NCBI RefSeq assembly: GCF_003813985.1 | Contig: NZ_CP033897.1 | Location: 806,001 to 870,000 of the forward strand | Length of the DNA: 64,000 nucleotides | From: Corynebacterium gerontici | GTDB lineage: Bacteria; Actinomycetota; Actinomycetes; Mycobacteriales; Mycobacteriaceae | Direction of reading: 5' to 3' | Part shown: one piece after another, positions 43,908-53,706 of the stretch | Layout: every line of letters starts with the position of its first letter | How positions within the stretch are numbered: the first letter of the stretch is position 1 | The notes under the pieces: model-generated | Told to the model about the DNA's origin: nothing | The model's database searches: none | Seen by the model: only the letters and a program-made list of their open reading frames with translations | Translations under genes and position numbers: made by a program

Positions 43908-45572
43908 ATGACGAACGATCAGCACACCCCCTTGCTGGAACTAGAAGATCTGCACATCGCATTTGAATCTTCCACCGGCACCGTCGAGGCGGTTCGCGGA
44001 GCGAATCTTAAGATTTATCCCGGCCAGTCGGTCGCTATTGTTGGTGAGTCTGGCTCCGGCAAGTCCACGACTGCCATGTCCATCATCGGACTGCTGCCCG
44101 GCACCGGCAAGGTAACCAAAGGCAGCATTAAGTTCAACGGCACCGACATTACGGCGCTTAATGATAAGCAGATGCAGGAGTATCGTGGCTCGATGATCGG
44201 CCTGGTGCCCCAGGATCCGATGAGCAACTTGAACCCCGTGTGGAAAATCGGCACGCAAATCAAGGAAGCTCTTCGGGCCAACAATGTGGTGAGTGCCTCT
44301 GAGATGGATCAGCGCGTGACTGAACTACTCGAGGAGGCTGGGCTTCCCGACGCCCAACGACGCGCGAAGCAATATCCGCACGAATTTTCCGGCGGCATGC
44401 GCCAGCGAGCTCTCATCGGCATGGGTCTTGCAGCACGTCCTAAATTGTTGATCGCCGACGAACCCACTTCCGCCCTGGACGTCACGGTTCAGAAGCGCAT
44501 TTTGGATCATCTGGGCACACTCACCCAAGAACTCGGCACCGCAGTGCTCTTCATTACTCACGATTTGGGCTTGGCTGCTGAACGAGCCGAACACCTCGTG
44601 GTGATGCACCGTGGGCGCATCGTGGAGTCGGGTCCTTCCCTGGAAATCTTGCGCGATCCGCAGCACCCTTACACTCAACGACTCGTCGATGCGGCGCCGT
44701 CTTTGGCGTCTTCGAGGATTCAATCCGCCAAGGCGCAGGGCCGCGCCGCCGACGGGCTCTTGGTTGCTGAACATGACATCACCACGGATGACGTGATCCG
44801 CGTGGAAAACTTGACCAAGGTGTTTGACGTCCGTGGTGCCAAGGGCGCAAAGAAGGAATTGCGCGCCGTTGACGACGTTACCTTCGGCTTGCGTGAAGGC
44901 ACCACGCTCGCCATAGTGGGGGAGTCCGGTTCGGGCAAGTCGACCGTCGCGAATATGGTGCTCAAACTGCTGGAGCCAACCAGTGGCCGAGTGCTCTACA
45001 AGGGCAAAGACATCACCACCCTCAACGACAAGGAAACTTTCGACATGCGGCGAAAGCTGCAGGTGGTGTTCCAGAATCCCTATGGATCCCTCGACCCAAT
45101 GTTCTCGATCTACCGCTGCATCGAGGAACCACTGCTGGTGCACAAGGTTGGCAACCGAAAGCAACGAGAAGCCCGAGTCGCCGAGTTGCTAGACATGGTA
45201 GCCATGCCGCGATCGGCAATGCGACGTTACCCGAATGAACTATCTGGTGGTCAGCGTCAAAGAATTGCCGTGGCTCGCGCGCTGGCGTTAGAGCCAGAAG
45301 TTGTGGTGCTCGACGAGGCCGTCTCGGCCCTCGACGTGCTGGTGCAACACCAGATCTTGCAATTGCTTACCGAGCTTCAAGATGAGCTGAAGCTGAGCTA
45401 TCTCTTCATCACCCACGATCTGGCGGTGGTGCGTCAAACCGCCGATGAAGTGGTCGTTATGGAAAAGGGACGCTTGGTGGAACGTGGTACCACCGACGAG
45501 CTTTTCACTAACGCACAGCAGGAATACACGCGAGACCTGATCAATTCCGTGCCTGGTTTGGGCTTGCTCTAA
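43908..45572 (+). CDS. Fused peptide ABC transporter ATPase (DppD-DppF type)
   Basis: 554 residues with two complete cassettes. First: Walker A VGESGSGKSTTAMSI, signature FSGGMRQRALIG, Walker B KLLIADEPTSALDVTVQ. Second: Walker A VGESGSGKSTVANMV, signature LSGGQRQRIAVARA, Walker B VVVLDEAVSALDVLVQ. Both C-termini carry oligopeptide-specific HPYT and YTRDLINSVPG segments. It replaces separate D and F subunits. The ATG follows the dppC stop without a gap. A strong terminator ends the operon. Confidence 0.93.
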   Translation: MTNDQHTPLLELEDLHIAFESSTGTVEAVRGANLKIYPGQSVAIVGESGSGKSTTAMSIIGLLPGTGKVTKGSIKFNGTDITALNDKQMQEYRGSMIGLVPQDPMSNLNPVWKIGTQIKEALRANNVVSASEMDQRVTELLEEAGLPDAQRRAKQYPHEFSGGMRQRALIGMGLAARPKLLIADEPTSALDVTVQKRILDHLGTLTQELGTAVLFITHDLGLAAERAEHLVVMHRGRIVESGPSLEILRDPQHPYTQRLVDAAPSLASSRIQSAKAQGRAADGLLVAEHDITTDDVIRVENLTKVFDVRGAKGAKKELRAVDDVTFGLREGTTLAIVGESGSGKSTVANMVLKLLEPTSGRVLYKGKDITTLNDKETFDMRRKLQVVFQNPYGSLDPMFSIYRCIEEPLLVHKVGNRKQREARVAELLDMVAMPRSAMRRYPNELSGGQRQRIAVARALALEPEVVVLDEAVSALDVLVQHQILQLLTELQDELKLSYLFITHDLAVVRQTADEVVVMEKGRLVERGTTDELFTNAQQEYTRDLINSVPGLGLL

Positions 45573-45587
45573 CACAGGGGCATGAGC

Positions 45588-45617
45588 AAAGGGGGCTAGT
45601 TCGCACTAGCCCCCTTT
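45588..45617 (+). terminator. Terminator of the peptide transporter operon
   Basis: AAAGGGGGCTAGT (45588-45600) and ACTAGCCCCCTTT (45605-45617) form a perfect 13-bp stem with a TCGC loop. A copy of the dispersed 11-mer follows 5 nt later, just before the convergent DUF402 gene stop. Confidence 0.9.
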
Positions 45618-45632
45618 GTTTCGTCGAAAAGC

Positions 45633-46166
45633 TTAAGACGCGGGTGTGAGATCAACGTGCTCTGCCCACTCCAGGCAGATGCCCATGGAGGCGAGCCACG
45701 CCATCGGATCATCGCTGTGGCGCGTGATGCCTTCGACGGCCATGAGCGTCGCGTCAATGGCACGCTCGGCATCCTCAGCACTAATGAGTCCCTCGCTGGT
45801 CGCCGCGGCGAGTTCATCGATGTCCATGACTTTCACCGGCTCGCCGCAGATGCTCACCAGATCCACGTAGAGGTCGCGGGTTTGCCACACCCCGTCCTGC
45901 TGAGAAATGTCGGCGATATCGAAGTAAAAGTCCATCTTCTCGTCCACACCATCGCGGAAATGGAAGATGTTGGCGCGCAGACCAACCTCTGGCAGCAGCC
46001 AGGATTCGAGGTAGCCAAAACGCGGGTGATCTGCACCCCTGGCCATGTAAAGGCCAAAATCCGTTTCCTTAAAGGTGTCCACTTCGCGCAGAAATCCTTT
46101 GGGATCGGTGTTGATAAAGCGCGCGGTGTCGAACACCTCTTGCTTCACCGGGTGCAAATCCACCAT
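45633..46166 (-). CDS. DUF402 domain protein
   Basis: 177 residues. The DUF402/FomD-like barrel is seen in FGYLESWLLPEVGLRANIFH, KMDFYFDIADISQQDGVWQT and DLYVDLVSICGEPVKVMDID, where the alternating acidic residues bind metal in characterised members (nucleotide or ribonucleotide phosphatases). The C-terminal helical part (about 115-177) fits the domain. It is the second gene of a leftward pair with a secreted protein gene. Confidence 0.85.
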   Translation of the reverse strand: MVDLHPVKQEVFDTARFINTDPKGFLREVDTFKETDFGLYMARGADHPRFGYLESWLLPEVGLRANIFHFRDGVDEKMDFYFDIADISQQDGVWQTRDLYVDLVSICGEPVKVMDIDELAAATSEGLISAEDAERAIDATLMAVEGITRHSDDPMAWLASMGICLEWAEHVDLTPAS

Positions 46167-46835
46167 TTACATCACCACAAAAGCGGCTGTGGTGGGGAAG
46201 TAGTTGCAAGGACCGTCCTGGGTGCCGACGGAGCCCTCGAGCAGGGCGACAACGCGACCGCGACCGGTCTCAGCCTTGCCGGAGACGGTGGAGGGGCCTT
46301 GGGGGTTGATCCCGTGATCGCCGAGCTTGGTAGTACCACCCTTGAGGGTGTCAATGTTGAACCAGTGCACATTCATGTTCTGCTCGCCAGCAAGCGGGCG
46401 GGTGCCAAGGGCGGTGAACACGAACGTTGCTTCACCAACTCCAGGCTTAGGTGCGGGGATCGGGGCGGGGCCTGCAACGGCAATGGCAGTACCGGTGGAA
46501 TCGAACTTGCCGTCGATGCACTTGCCTGCGACTACTGGCCAGAAGAACTGAGTGAAGACTGGGGCGTTGTCCGGCAGCAGGGTGGTGGACTTGCTGGGCC
46601 CCTCATAGAAGCGGATGGCTGCGAGGAGCTGCTCACGCTGCTGCTCAGGCAACTTCTGAGCGAAGTCTTTCGCCGCGTCGAGAATTTCCTGATTTGGGCG
46701 ACCAAGGCTATCGACTGGCAAACCCAATTGATCAACTGGGAACAGAGGCGCTGCGCTAGCGGCGGGTGCGCAACCCAGGCCGAGGCTGAGGGCGACGGCT
46801 GTGGCGGCGAGGGCCTTGCGGGGGAGAAGGGTCAC
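46167..46835 (-). CDS. Secreted protein, Rv1157c family
   Basis: 222 residues. A Sec signal peptide (MTLLPRKALAATAVALSLGL, cleaved near ASA-AP at about 28) is followed by a Pro- and Ala-rich start and a domain containing VFTQFFWPVVAGKCIDGKFD and FVFTALGTRPLAGEQNMNVH. This fits the Rv1157c family, which is located near typA in mycobacteria as here. Two Cys may form a disulfide. Function unknown. The DUF402 gene follows directly with no gap. Confidence 0.85.
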   Translation of the reverse strand: MTLLPRKALAATAVALSLGLGCAPAASAAPLFPVDQLGLPVDSLGRPNQEILDAAKDFAQKLPEQQREQLLAAIRFYEGPSKSTTLLPDNAPVFTQFFWPVVAGKCIDGKFDSTGTAIAVAGPAPIPAPKPGVGEATFVFTALGTRPLAGEQNMNVHWFNIDTLKGGTTKLGDHGINPQGPSTVSGKAETGRGRVVALLEGSVGTQDGPCNYFPTTAAFVVM

Positions 46836-47413
46836 GTCGTGCCTTTCTGAAAGCGTTGGGTGTGAACGGGAGGGGTGTTTGGAAAATTTTGCCGATATTC
46901 TCGGCGTGTCTCCAACTCATGCGTCACACAAGCGTACTCAAGTAACAATAGTTATGCGTTTTTGCATGTCAAGGCGGGGTGTCCTGTCCTGAACGCTGAG
47001 GTGCATAGTTACAGTGTTGTGATTTTCGAGTGGACTCCCCTGGAATGGCAGGCTCTCCGCAGGGGAGCTGTGGACACGAATCCAGGCTTGTTATCAAATT
47101 GTTACAAAGGAAGAGTGTAGCAGGGAACCTACGCCGGGCCAACGAATTAGGCGCTTTTCACCTGGAAAATGTCGGTGCGTGGACTTCATGCGACTCGGGA
47201 CTATTCGGCAGTCACACCCGGCCCATCTATCACTGTCCTACAACGTGCAGTAGGAACGGGGCGGATGCTTCAAGGCTAGGGTCTAATACAAGTTGGAAAG
47301 CGGGCTGGTCGCTGAAAAGGTGCGCCTCGCCCCGGTGTGCAGTACTGTTGAAACGCTGTACGTCTGCGCCCAAGATTCACCGGGTGCAGCAGTTGAACCC
47401 CCAGGAGATGTCC
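46836..47413. other. 578-bp intergenic region upstream of typA
   Basis: No convincing gene or recognised RNA family. Visible: a weak hairpin ATGC-TTTTTG-GCAT near 46956, an AT-rich stretch around 47090-47110 that may be a promoter (TTGTTATCAAATTG), and a stem-like CTCTCC...GGGGAG near 47054. The long rightward reading frame that joins typA here is unlikely to be translated. An RNA leader of typA is the best guess. Confidence 0.4.
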
Positions 47414-49324
47414 TTGACCCGTCCAGAATTCCGAAATGTTGCCATCGTCGCGCACGTTGACCATGGCAAAACCACGCTTGTCGACGCCATGCTGCGTCAG
47501 TCCGGCGCATTCGACGCCCACGCAGAAGTAGTTGACCGAGTGATGGATTCCGGTGACCTGGAAAAGGAAAAGGGCATCACCATCCTCGCCAAGAACACCG
47601 CGATCCGCCGCCAGGGCGCGGGTAAAGATGGCAACGACCTCGTCATCAACGTCATTGACACCCCAGGCCACGCCGACTTCGGTGGCGAAGTGGAACGCGC
47701 ACTGTCCATGGTTGACGGCGTGGTGCTCCTGATCGACGCCTCGGAAGGTCCGCTGCCGCAGACCCGTTTCGTGCTGGGCAAGGCGCTGGCAGCCAAGATG
47801 CCCGTGATCATCTTGGTGAACAAGACCGACCGCCCTGACGCTCGCATCGATGAAGTCGTTGAAGAAGCACACGATCTGCTGCTGGAACTCGCCAGCGCTA
47901 TTGATGATCCCGAAGCCGCTGAGGCTGCAGAAAACCTTCTCGACCTCCCCGTGCTGTACGCCTCCGGGCGTGAAGGCAAAGCCTCCACCGAAAACCCCGG
48001 CAACGGCAATATTCCCGATGCCGAGGATCTGCAGGCCTTGTTCGACGTCATCTATGACGTCATGCCCGAGCCCACGGCAGACATCGAAGGCCCGCTACAG
48101 GCGCACGTCACCAACTTGGACTCCTCTTCATTCCTGGGGCGCATCGGTTTGATCCGCGTGCACTCCGGCAGCGTGAAGAAGGGGCAGCAGGTTGCCTGGA
48201 TTCACTATGACGAAGAAGGTAACCAGCACACCAAGACCGCAAAGATCGCCGAACTGCTGCGCACGGTCGGTGTCACCCGCGTGCCCGCCGACGAGGTGGT
48301 GGCCGGCGACATTGCGGCCATCTCCGGTATCGACAACATCATGATTGGCGATACCCTCGCTGATCCCGAGCATCCCAACCCGCTGCCACGCATCACCGTG
48401 GACGAGCCAGCGATCTCCATGACCATCGGCGTGAACACCTCGCCCCTCGCCGGCCGAGGCGGTGGCGATAAACTCACTGCCCGCATGGTCAAGGCTCGCC
48501 TGGATCAGGAACTGATCGGTAACGTTTCCCTTCGCGTGCTTCCCACTGAGCGTCCCGACGCCTGGGAAGTGCAAGGCCGTGGCGAAATGGCACTTTCTGT
48601 GCTGGTTGAAACGATGCGCCGCGAAGGCTTCGAACTTACCGTGGGTAAGCCCCAGGTGGTGACCCAGGAAATCGATGGCAAACTGCACGAGCCCTTCGAG
48701 CACATGGTCATTGACGTACCTGGTGAATACCAGGGAGCCGTCACTCAGCTCATGGCTGCACGCAAGGGGCAGATGGTTGCCATGGACAACGTTTCCGATG
48801 ATTGGGTGCGGATGGAATTCAAGGTTCCAGCCCGCGGTCTCATTGGCTTCCGCACCACCTTCATGACGGAGACTCGCGGCACCGGCATCGCCAACCACTA
48901 CTCCGAGGGATTCGAGCCTTGGGCTGGCGAAATCAAGGACCGCGCTACTGGCTCCCTGGTGGCTGACCGTTCCGGACAGATCACCGCCTATGCTCTCCAG
49001 CAGTTGGCAGACCGTGGTTCCTTCTTCGTGGAGCCGGGCACCGAAGCGTATGAAGGTATGGTCGTGGGCGCCAATAACCGCGATGAGGATATGGATATCA
49101 ACATCACGCGCGAAAAGAAGCTCACCAACATGCGTTCCGCCACGGCAGACGCTACTGTGACGCTGGCGAAAGCGCGCTCGCTCTCGCTGGACGAGGCCAT
49201 GGAGTTCTGTGGCCAGGACGAGTGCGTGGAGGTGACCCCTGATACGCTGCGCGTGCGCAAGGTGATCCTCAACGCCACCGAGCGTGCCCGTGCTCGCTCC
49301 CGCGAGAAGGCTCGCAATAAATAA
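47414..49324 (+). CDS. typA: Ribosome-associated GTPase TypA/BipA
   Basis: 636 residues. G1 AHVDHGKTTLVDAMLR, G2 region EKEKGITILAKN, G3 DTPGHADF, G4 NKTDRPDAR; then EF-G-like domains II, III and V and the BipA-specific C-terminus (ARSLSLDEAMEFCGQDECVE). TypA acts in ribosome assembly and stress adaptation. TTG 47414 is preferred: AGGAG lies 6 nt before it, whereas the in-frame ATG 47408 sits directly on that site; both give a TRPEFRNVAIVAHVDHGKT-like start. lpqW and mshB follow, as in mycobacteria. Confidence 0.94.
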   Translation: MTRPEFRNVAIVAHVDHGKTTLVDAMLRQSGAFDAHAEVVDRVMDSGDLEKEKGITILAKNTAIRRQGAGKDGNDLVINVIDTPGHADFGGEVERALSMVDGVVLLIDASEGPLPQTRFVLGKALAAKMPVIILVNKTDRPDARIDEVVEEAHDLLLELASAIDDPEAAEAAENLLDLPVLYASGREGKASTENPGNGNIPDAEDLQALFDVIYDVMPEPTADIEGPLQAHVTNLDSSSFLGRIGLIRVHSGSVKKGQQVAWIHYDEEGNQHTKTAKIAELLRTVGVTRVPADEVVAGDIAAISGIDNIMIGDTLADPEHPNPLPRITVDEPAISMTIGVNTSPLAGRGGGDKLTARMVKARLDQELIGNVSLRVLPTERPDAWEVQGRGEMALSVLVETMRREGFELTVGKPQVVTQEIDGKLHEPFEHMVIDVPGEYQGAVTQLMAARKGQMVAMDNVSDDWVRMEFKVPARGLIGFRTTFMTETRGTGIANHYSEGFEPWAGEIKDRATGSLVADRSGQITAYALQQLADRGSFFVEPGTEAYEGMVVGANNRDEDMDINITREKKLTNMRSATADATVTLAKARSLSLDEAMEFCGQDECVEVTPDTLRVRKVILNATERARARSREKARNK

Positions 49325-49351
49325 TCGCGCAGGCTGCTAAAATGTAGCCTC

Positions 49352-50875
49352 ATGTCAACCAAGCACCGTTTCGCCATCATCGCCTTGGCAACGGTGCTTG
49401 TTTCATGTGCGGCGAAGCCCGGTCCTGCACCGGTAGAAAATGTCCGCCCGAGCAACGTCGCTAGCACCACTCAGCAGCGGGAGAAGCAAGAATCTCGGCT
49501 GTCGGTCGGCATTGATCCGCTCACCGCGGGGCTCAATCCACACTTGCTTTTCGACGCCAACGAGTTCGTCAACACCCTGGCACAACTGGTGCTCCCCAGC
49601 GCATTTGAAGCAGGCAAGCTCAACGGTGATTTGCTTGAGGCCGCGCGTCCGGTAAGCCCGCCGAAGGGTGTCGCGCTGAGCATTCGTTATGACATCAACC
49701 CCGAGGCGCAGTGGTCTGACGGCACGCCCATCACCGTTGCGGATTTCGAGTACCTACGTAATGGCATCGCTGAAACCCCGGGGGCACTCGATGCTGCTCG
49801 GTACCGAGCCATTAGCAATGTGCGGTCTGCCAATGGTGGCCGCACGGTGTACGTGGACTTTGAACAGCCCATCGGGGATTGGCAGTCCATGTTCCAGAAT
49901 CTTTTGCCGAGCCATGTGCTGGGCCCTGCCTCCGATTTTGCCACTGCACTCAACGACGATATTCCTGCATCCGGCTGGCGTTTGTCGTTGAGTAGCGTGG
50001 ATCGTGGCCGCGGCGTAATTACGTTGCACCGCAATGACCGCTACTGGGGCACGAAGCCAGCGCAGGTCGAAACTGTGCAATTTGTTGAAGTGCGCAGCTT
50101 GTCTCAGGCTACGGAGTTGCTGCGTTCCGGGCAGTTGAGTTTTGTGGATATGACGCCCACGGAGGTTGCCAAGGATACCTTCGGTTTGATTCCGCACGCG
50201 CAGGTTCGCACCAATGTTTTGGATCGACGCCTGCAGCTCAGCGCAACTCCTTCTTTAGACGTCACTGCACGCAAATCTCTGGCCTCCATGATCGATCCCG
50301 AGATGATCGCGCGTTTAGCTACGGGGCGTTCGAGTGAACTTGATGTTCCCGCTTCCCGCATTCTGGAAGCTGATCCGACGGGACTATTGGCGCTTGGTAG
50401 GCCGATTCGTCTAGGCGTGGACCCATCCGACTCCACGGCGCTTGCCGCCACCCGCGCCATCGCCGACATTCTGGACAACGCTGGTGTTGATGCCCGAGTC
50501 ATTACTTCTGATAGCACCGATCTGCTTCAGCGCACCGTTTCCGATGGCGATATTGATGCGATTGTGGCGTGGACTCCCGCGAAGCCGCGCGACATGTATC
50601 ACTGCGACGGAGACGTCGTTGCCGCGAATATCAGCACCTACTGCGATCCATCGGTGAATGACACCATTGAGGCGCTCATTGCGGGCCAAGTGCCCAGCGA
50701 GGCGCTCGAAACGCAAACCCAAGCGCTGGAATCTGAGCAGTTCCTCAACACCGTACTGCTCCGCGACGTTCGTTTACAGGCCTTGGGCAAGGGTATTGTG
50801 GGGCCGAATCCTGATCTCCAGCGCTGGCCGGTGGGGTTGTCCTCTCTTGCCGACTGGAGCTTGCAAAACAATTAG
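49352..50875 (+). CDS. lpqW: LpqW-like lipoprotein, SBP family 5
   Basis: 507 residues. Lipobox VSCAAK (Cys about 19). The SBP_bac_5 fold is visible in LSVGIDPLTAGLNPHLLFDA and YDINPEAQWSDGTPITVADF, but ligand segments are divergent and no permease genes are nearby. Position between typA and mshB matches mycobacterial lpqW, which binds or regulates a PIM intermediate for lipomannan synthesis and controls PimE. Name by synteny. TAAAAT lies 8 nt before the ATG, so it is probably leaderless. A copy of GCTTTTCGACG is inside the gene. Confidence 0.8.
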   Translation: MSTKHRFAIIALATVLVSCAAKPGPAPVENVRPSNVASTTQQREKQESRLSVGIDPLTAGLNPHLLFDANEFVNTLAQLVLPSAFEAGKLNGDLLEAARPVSPPKGVALSIRYDINPEAQWSDGTPITVADFEYLRNGIAETPGALDAARYRAISNVRSANGGRTVYVDFEQPIGDWQSMFQNLLPSHVLGPASDFATALNDDIPASGWRLSLSSVDRGRGVITLHRNDRYWGTKPAQVETVQFVEVRSLSQATELLRSGQLSFVDMTPTEVAKDTFGLIPHAQVRTNVLDRRLQLSATPSLDVTARKSLASMIDPEMIARLATGRSSELDVPASRILEADPTGLLALGRPIRLGVDPSDSTALAATRAIADILDNAGVDARVITSDSTDLLQRTVSDGDIDAIVAWTPAKPRDMYHCDGDVVAANISTYCDPSVNDTIEALIAGQVPSEALETQTQALESEQFLNTVLLRDVRLQALGKGIVGPNPDLQRWPVGLSSLADWSLQNN

Positions 50876-50884
50876 GGGGCTTTC

Positions 50885-51763
50885 ATGCGAGACCTGCTGG
50901 GAAAGACGGTTGTTGCTGTTCACGCACACCCAGACGACGAGGCGATTTGGACTGGCGGGCTGCTGGCGCATCTGGCACAGCGCGGTGCCGACGTCCACGT
51001 GATCACTTGTACGTTAGGTGAGCAAGGCGAGGTTATCGGTGAGCCGTATGCACAGCTCGTGGCCGATCAAGCCGACCAGCTCGGTGGTTTCCGCATCGCA
51101 GAACTGCGCCGCTCCCTAAACATCCTCGGTGTGCACGGGGAGTTCCTCGGCGGCGCCGGCCATTGGCGCGATTCTGGGATGATCGGGGATCCTGCCAATG
51201 AACACCCGCGGGCCTTCATATCCTCTGGCGAGGCATCAGTCCAGCAGCTTGCACAAAGGTTTGAGGCGCTTTGCCCAGACCTCGTGGTCACCTATGGCCC
51301 CGACGGTGGTTACGGGCATCCCGACCACGTTCGCGCACACCACATCACGCATGAGGCGGCCAAACGTGTAGCGATTCCGAGAATCTTGTGGGCGGTGACC
51401 TCCAGGGAGGACCTCGAAGCGGGCCTCGCCACCATCAAGCAGCCGCCGTCTGGTTGGCGATTAGCGCTGTCTGGGGAGATCGCCTGCGTTGCAGAGACGG
51501 ATCTTCGTCTGCATCTGGACGACGCCAGCTACGCAGCCAAGCTCGAAGCGATGAAAGCTCACGCCACCCAACTGTGGATCGCAGACGGCAGCGTTTCGGA
51601 AACCAACCCGGAGGCGAGAAGGACCCGCATCGAAGATCCGGATTTGGTGCCTGCAATTTTTGCGCTTTCGAATCTCATCGCGCAGCCCCTGTTGCGCACC
51701 GAAAGTTATCAGCTCGGGGCCGGTTCGCGTCCTGAGTCCAACGACCCGATGGCGGGACTCTGA
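50885..51763 (+). CDS. mshB: GlcNAc-Ins deacetylase MshB
   Basis: 292 residues, LmbE/PIG-L fold. Zinc ligands in VHAHPDDEAIWTGG (about 14-27) and GYGHPDHVRAHH (about 141-152); GPDGG precedes the latter. MshB deacetylates N-acetylglucosaminyl-inositol in mycothiol synthesis. It is shorter in the middle and lacks the Mca C-terminal HATQIDP segment, and the sibling mca is at 8347, so both family members are present. The ATG is about 9 nt after the lpqW stop with AGGGGG in between. Confidence 0.92.
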   Translation: MRDLLGKTVVAVHAHPDDEAIWTGGLLAHLAQRGADVHVITCTLGEQGEVIGEPYAQLVADQADQLGGFRIAELRRSLNILGVHGEFLGGAGHWRDSGMIGDPANEHPRAFISSGEASVQQLAQRFEALCPDLVVTYGPDGGYGHPDHVRAHHITHEAAKRVAIPRILWAVTSREDLEAGLATIKQPPSGWRLALSGEIACVAETDLRLHLDDASYAAKLEAMKAHATQLWIADGSVSETNPEARRTRIEDPDLVPAIFALSNLIAQPLLRTESYQLGAGSRPESNDPMAGL

Positions 51764-51767
51764 GCGC

Positions 51768-52151
51768 ATGGAGGAACGCCAACCTTATGTGCATCAGGGT
51801 TTTAGCAGGGCAGAGGCCGTCTTGGGTGTGCTGTGGCTCTGCATCGCAAGCTTCATCTCGGTGTTTTTAGAAGTGTTCTACTTGGGTACGTGGATTGGGC
51901 CAGTACCATTTCCGTACACCATCGTGGTTGCGCTGCTGTTCAACTGCGTGCTGGTCAAGACCTCCGGGCTGTGGACGCGCTTCGTGCCCTTCCAGTTGGC
52001 ACCGCTGTGGGTGTGGTGTGCAGGCTACGCACTGTTTATGGTGTGGTCCGGGGTGGGCGGCGACCAGCTTCTGCTCAATAGCTTTCGCTCTATTGCGCTT
52101 CTCATCGCTGGTGTTGCTGGAGGCGTGTGGGCATTGCGCGAGGCGAAGTGA
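51768..52151 (+). CDS. Small membrane protein, Rv1171-like (127 aa)
   Basis: Four hydrophobic helices are predicted (about 15-38, 43-65, 72-92 and 98-120). Gene order directly after mshB matches the mycobacterial Rv1170-Rv1171 pair, whose membrane protein has no known function. ATG 51768 lies 4 nt after the mshB stop, so they are coupled. The sequence gives no further clue. Confidence 0.75.
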   Translation: MEERQPYVHQGFSRAEAVLGVLWLCIASFISVFLEVFYLGTWIGPVPFPYTIVVALLFNCVLVKTSGLWTRFVPFQLAPLWVWCAGYALFMVWSGVGGDQLLLNSFRSIALLIAGVAGGVWALREAK

Positions 52152-52208
52152 CATAATAGGGCGGATTGCACCAAACCATTTGCTTGGAAACTGGAGAATA
52201 CAGCTTCA

Positions 52209-52526
52209 ATGACGTACACAATTGCTCAACCCTGTGTTGATGTCATGGATCGTTCCTGCGTTGAGGAATGCCCCGTGGACTGCATCTACGAAGGAAAGCG
52301 CTCCCTCTACATTCACCCCGATGAGTGCGTCGACTGCGGTGCTTGCGAACCTGCTTGCCCCGTTGAGGCCATTTTCTATGAAGACGACGTACCGGACGAG
52401 TGGATCGACTACAACGACGCGAACGCCGCATTCTTTGACGATCTCGGCTCGCCAGGCGGCGCTGCCAAGCTCGGCCCGCAAGATTTCGACGCGCCACTGG
52501 TGGAAAAGCTTCCTCCGCAGGCTTAA
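52209..52526 (+). CDS. fdxA: 7-iron ferredoxin FdxA/FdxC
   Basis: 105 residues. Cys pattern for one [3Fe-4S] and one [4Fe-4S] cluster: [20 protein letters not shown] and [20 protein letters not shown]. The C-terminal extension ([20 protein letters not shown]) is typical of actinobacterial FdxC. It carries electrons to P450s or other reductases. A CATAAT hexamer at about 52152 can be its promoter. dapC follows within 20 nt, as in mycobacteria (fdxC-dapC). Confidence 0.95.
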   Translation: MTYTIAQPCVDVMDRSCVEECPVDCIYEGKRSLYIHPDECVDCGACEPACPVEAIFYEDDVPDEWIDYNDANAAFFDDLGSPGGAAKLGPQDFDAPLVEKLPPQA

Positions 52527-52544
52527 ACAGTAAAGGATTGCCCC

Positions 52545-53627
52545 GTGCGCACACCCTTGTCAGCCACGCTGCCGGATTTCCCATGGAACTTGCTGGAGCC
52601 TGCAAAGCAGCGTGCCGCTGAGCACCCAGATGGCATGATTAATCTCTCGGTAGGCTCGCCCATCGACGAGGTGGCGCCCGGCATTCAACTCGCACTGGCT
52701 GAGGCCGCTGCGCCCGGGGGCTATCCCCAAACTATCGGCACCCCCGAATTGCGAGAGGCTATCACCGCGTCTTTGCAACGCCGATACCAGGTACAAGGCG
52801 CACCAGGGGTCCTTCCGGTCATCGGCACGAAAGAAGCCATCGCCTTGCTGCCCATGCTGCTTGGCATTCGTGGCACCGTATTGATCCCAGAGGTCGCGTA
52901 CCCAACATACGAGGTGGCGGCGCTGGTAGCTGGCGCAACCCCGTTGCGCGCGAGCACACCGCCTGAAGACGCAAGCGGCATTGATCTTGTGTTTATCAAC
53001 TCGCCATCGAATCCCACAGGGGCAGTGAGCACACTGGAAGAATTGCGTGCTTGGGTGGCGTGGGGGCGTGAGCACAATGTGATCATCGCCTCCGACGAGT
53101 GCTACCTGGGCTTGTGTTGGGAAGGCGAAGCGCTGTCCATCCTCCATCCGGATGTATGCGATGGTGACTTCAGCAACCTGCTGGCGATCCACTCGCTGTC
53201 AAAAACCTCCAACCTCGCCGCCTACCGCTCGGGCTTCTTCGCCGGTGATGAAGCATTGCTCGCCGAGCTCACTGAGGTGCGGAAGCACACTGGCCTGATG
53301 ATGCCCGGGCCAATTCAGGCGGCAACCGTGGCAGCGCTCAATGATGATGCCCAAGAAGAGCTGCAACAACTTCGCTACGCCAAGCGTCGCGCGGTGCTCT
53401 ATCGTGCGCTGAGCGATGCGAGTTTCCGTATTGAGCACTCTCAGGCGGGTCTGTATCTTTGGATCACTCGTGACGAGGATTGCTGGGACACCGTGCAGTG
53501 GTTCGCGGAACGTGGCGTGCTCGTGGCTCCAGGTGAGTTCTATGGACCTGAGGGGCAGCGCTTCGTCCGCGTTGCTTTGACCGCACCGATGGAGCAAATC
53601 GAGCAGGTGGCCGCGCGTTTGGCCTAG
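52545..53627 (+). CDS. dapC: Succinyldiaminopimelate aminotransferase
   Basis: 360 residues, class I/II PLP aminotransferase. INLSVGSPIDEVAP opens the fold, the segment INSPSNPTGAVSTLEELRAW precedes the Asp-containing SDECYLGLCWEGE, and the PLP Lys is in IHSLSKTSNLAAYRSGFFAG (about 207-226). DapC converts N-succinyl-2-amino-6-ketopimelate to N-succinyl-LL-diaminopimelate with glutamate as donor. Starts at GTG 52545 right after fdxA. The rest of the succinylase pathway is encoded at 54.3-58.9 kb. Confidence 0.92.
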   Translation: MRTPLSATLPDFPWNLLEPAKQRAAEHPDGMINLSVGSPIDEVAPGIQLALAEAAAPGGYPQTIGTPELREAITASLQRRYQVQGAPGVLPVIGTKEAIALLPMLLGIRGTVLIPEVAYPTYEVAALVAGATPLRASTPPEDASGIDLVFINSPSNPTGAVSTLEELRAWVAWGREHNVIIASDECYLGLCWEGEALSILHPDVCDGDFSNLLAIHSLSKTSNLAAYRSGFFAGDEALLAELTEVRKHTGLMMPGPIQAATVAALNDDAQEELQQLRYAKRRAVLYRALSDASFRIEHSQAGLYLWITRDEDCWDTVQWFAERGVLVAPGEFYGPEGQRFVRVALTAPMEQIEQVAARLA

Positions 53628-53706
53628 CGGCACTTAACCTCGCAGCAACTTGGGCGTAAGATGACTCAGGTTAGCTACTGCAATCAATATTCAGCGAGGT
53701 GCGAGC

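Noticed and set aside
47030..47413. N-terminal extension of typA by about 126 codons
   Set aside because: The extension has no similarity to TypA and lies upstream of a good AGGAG site; normal TypA starts near 47414.
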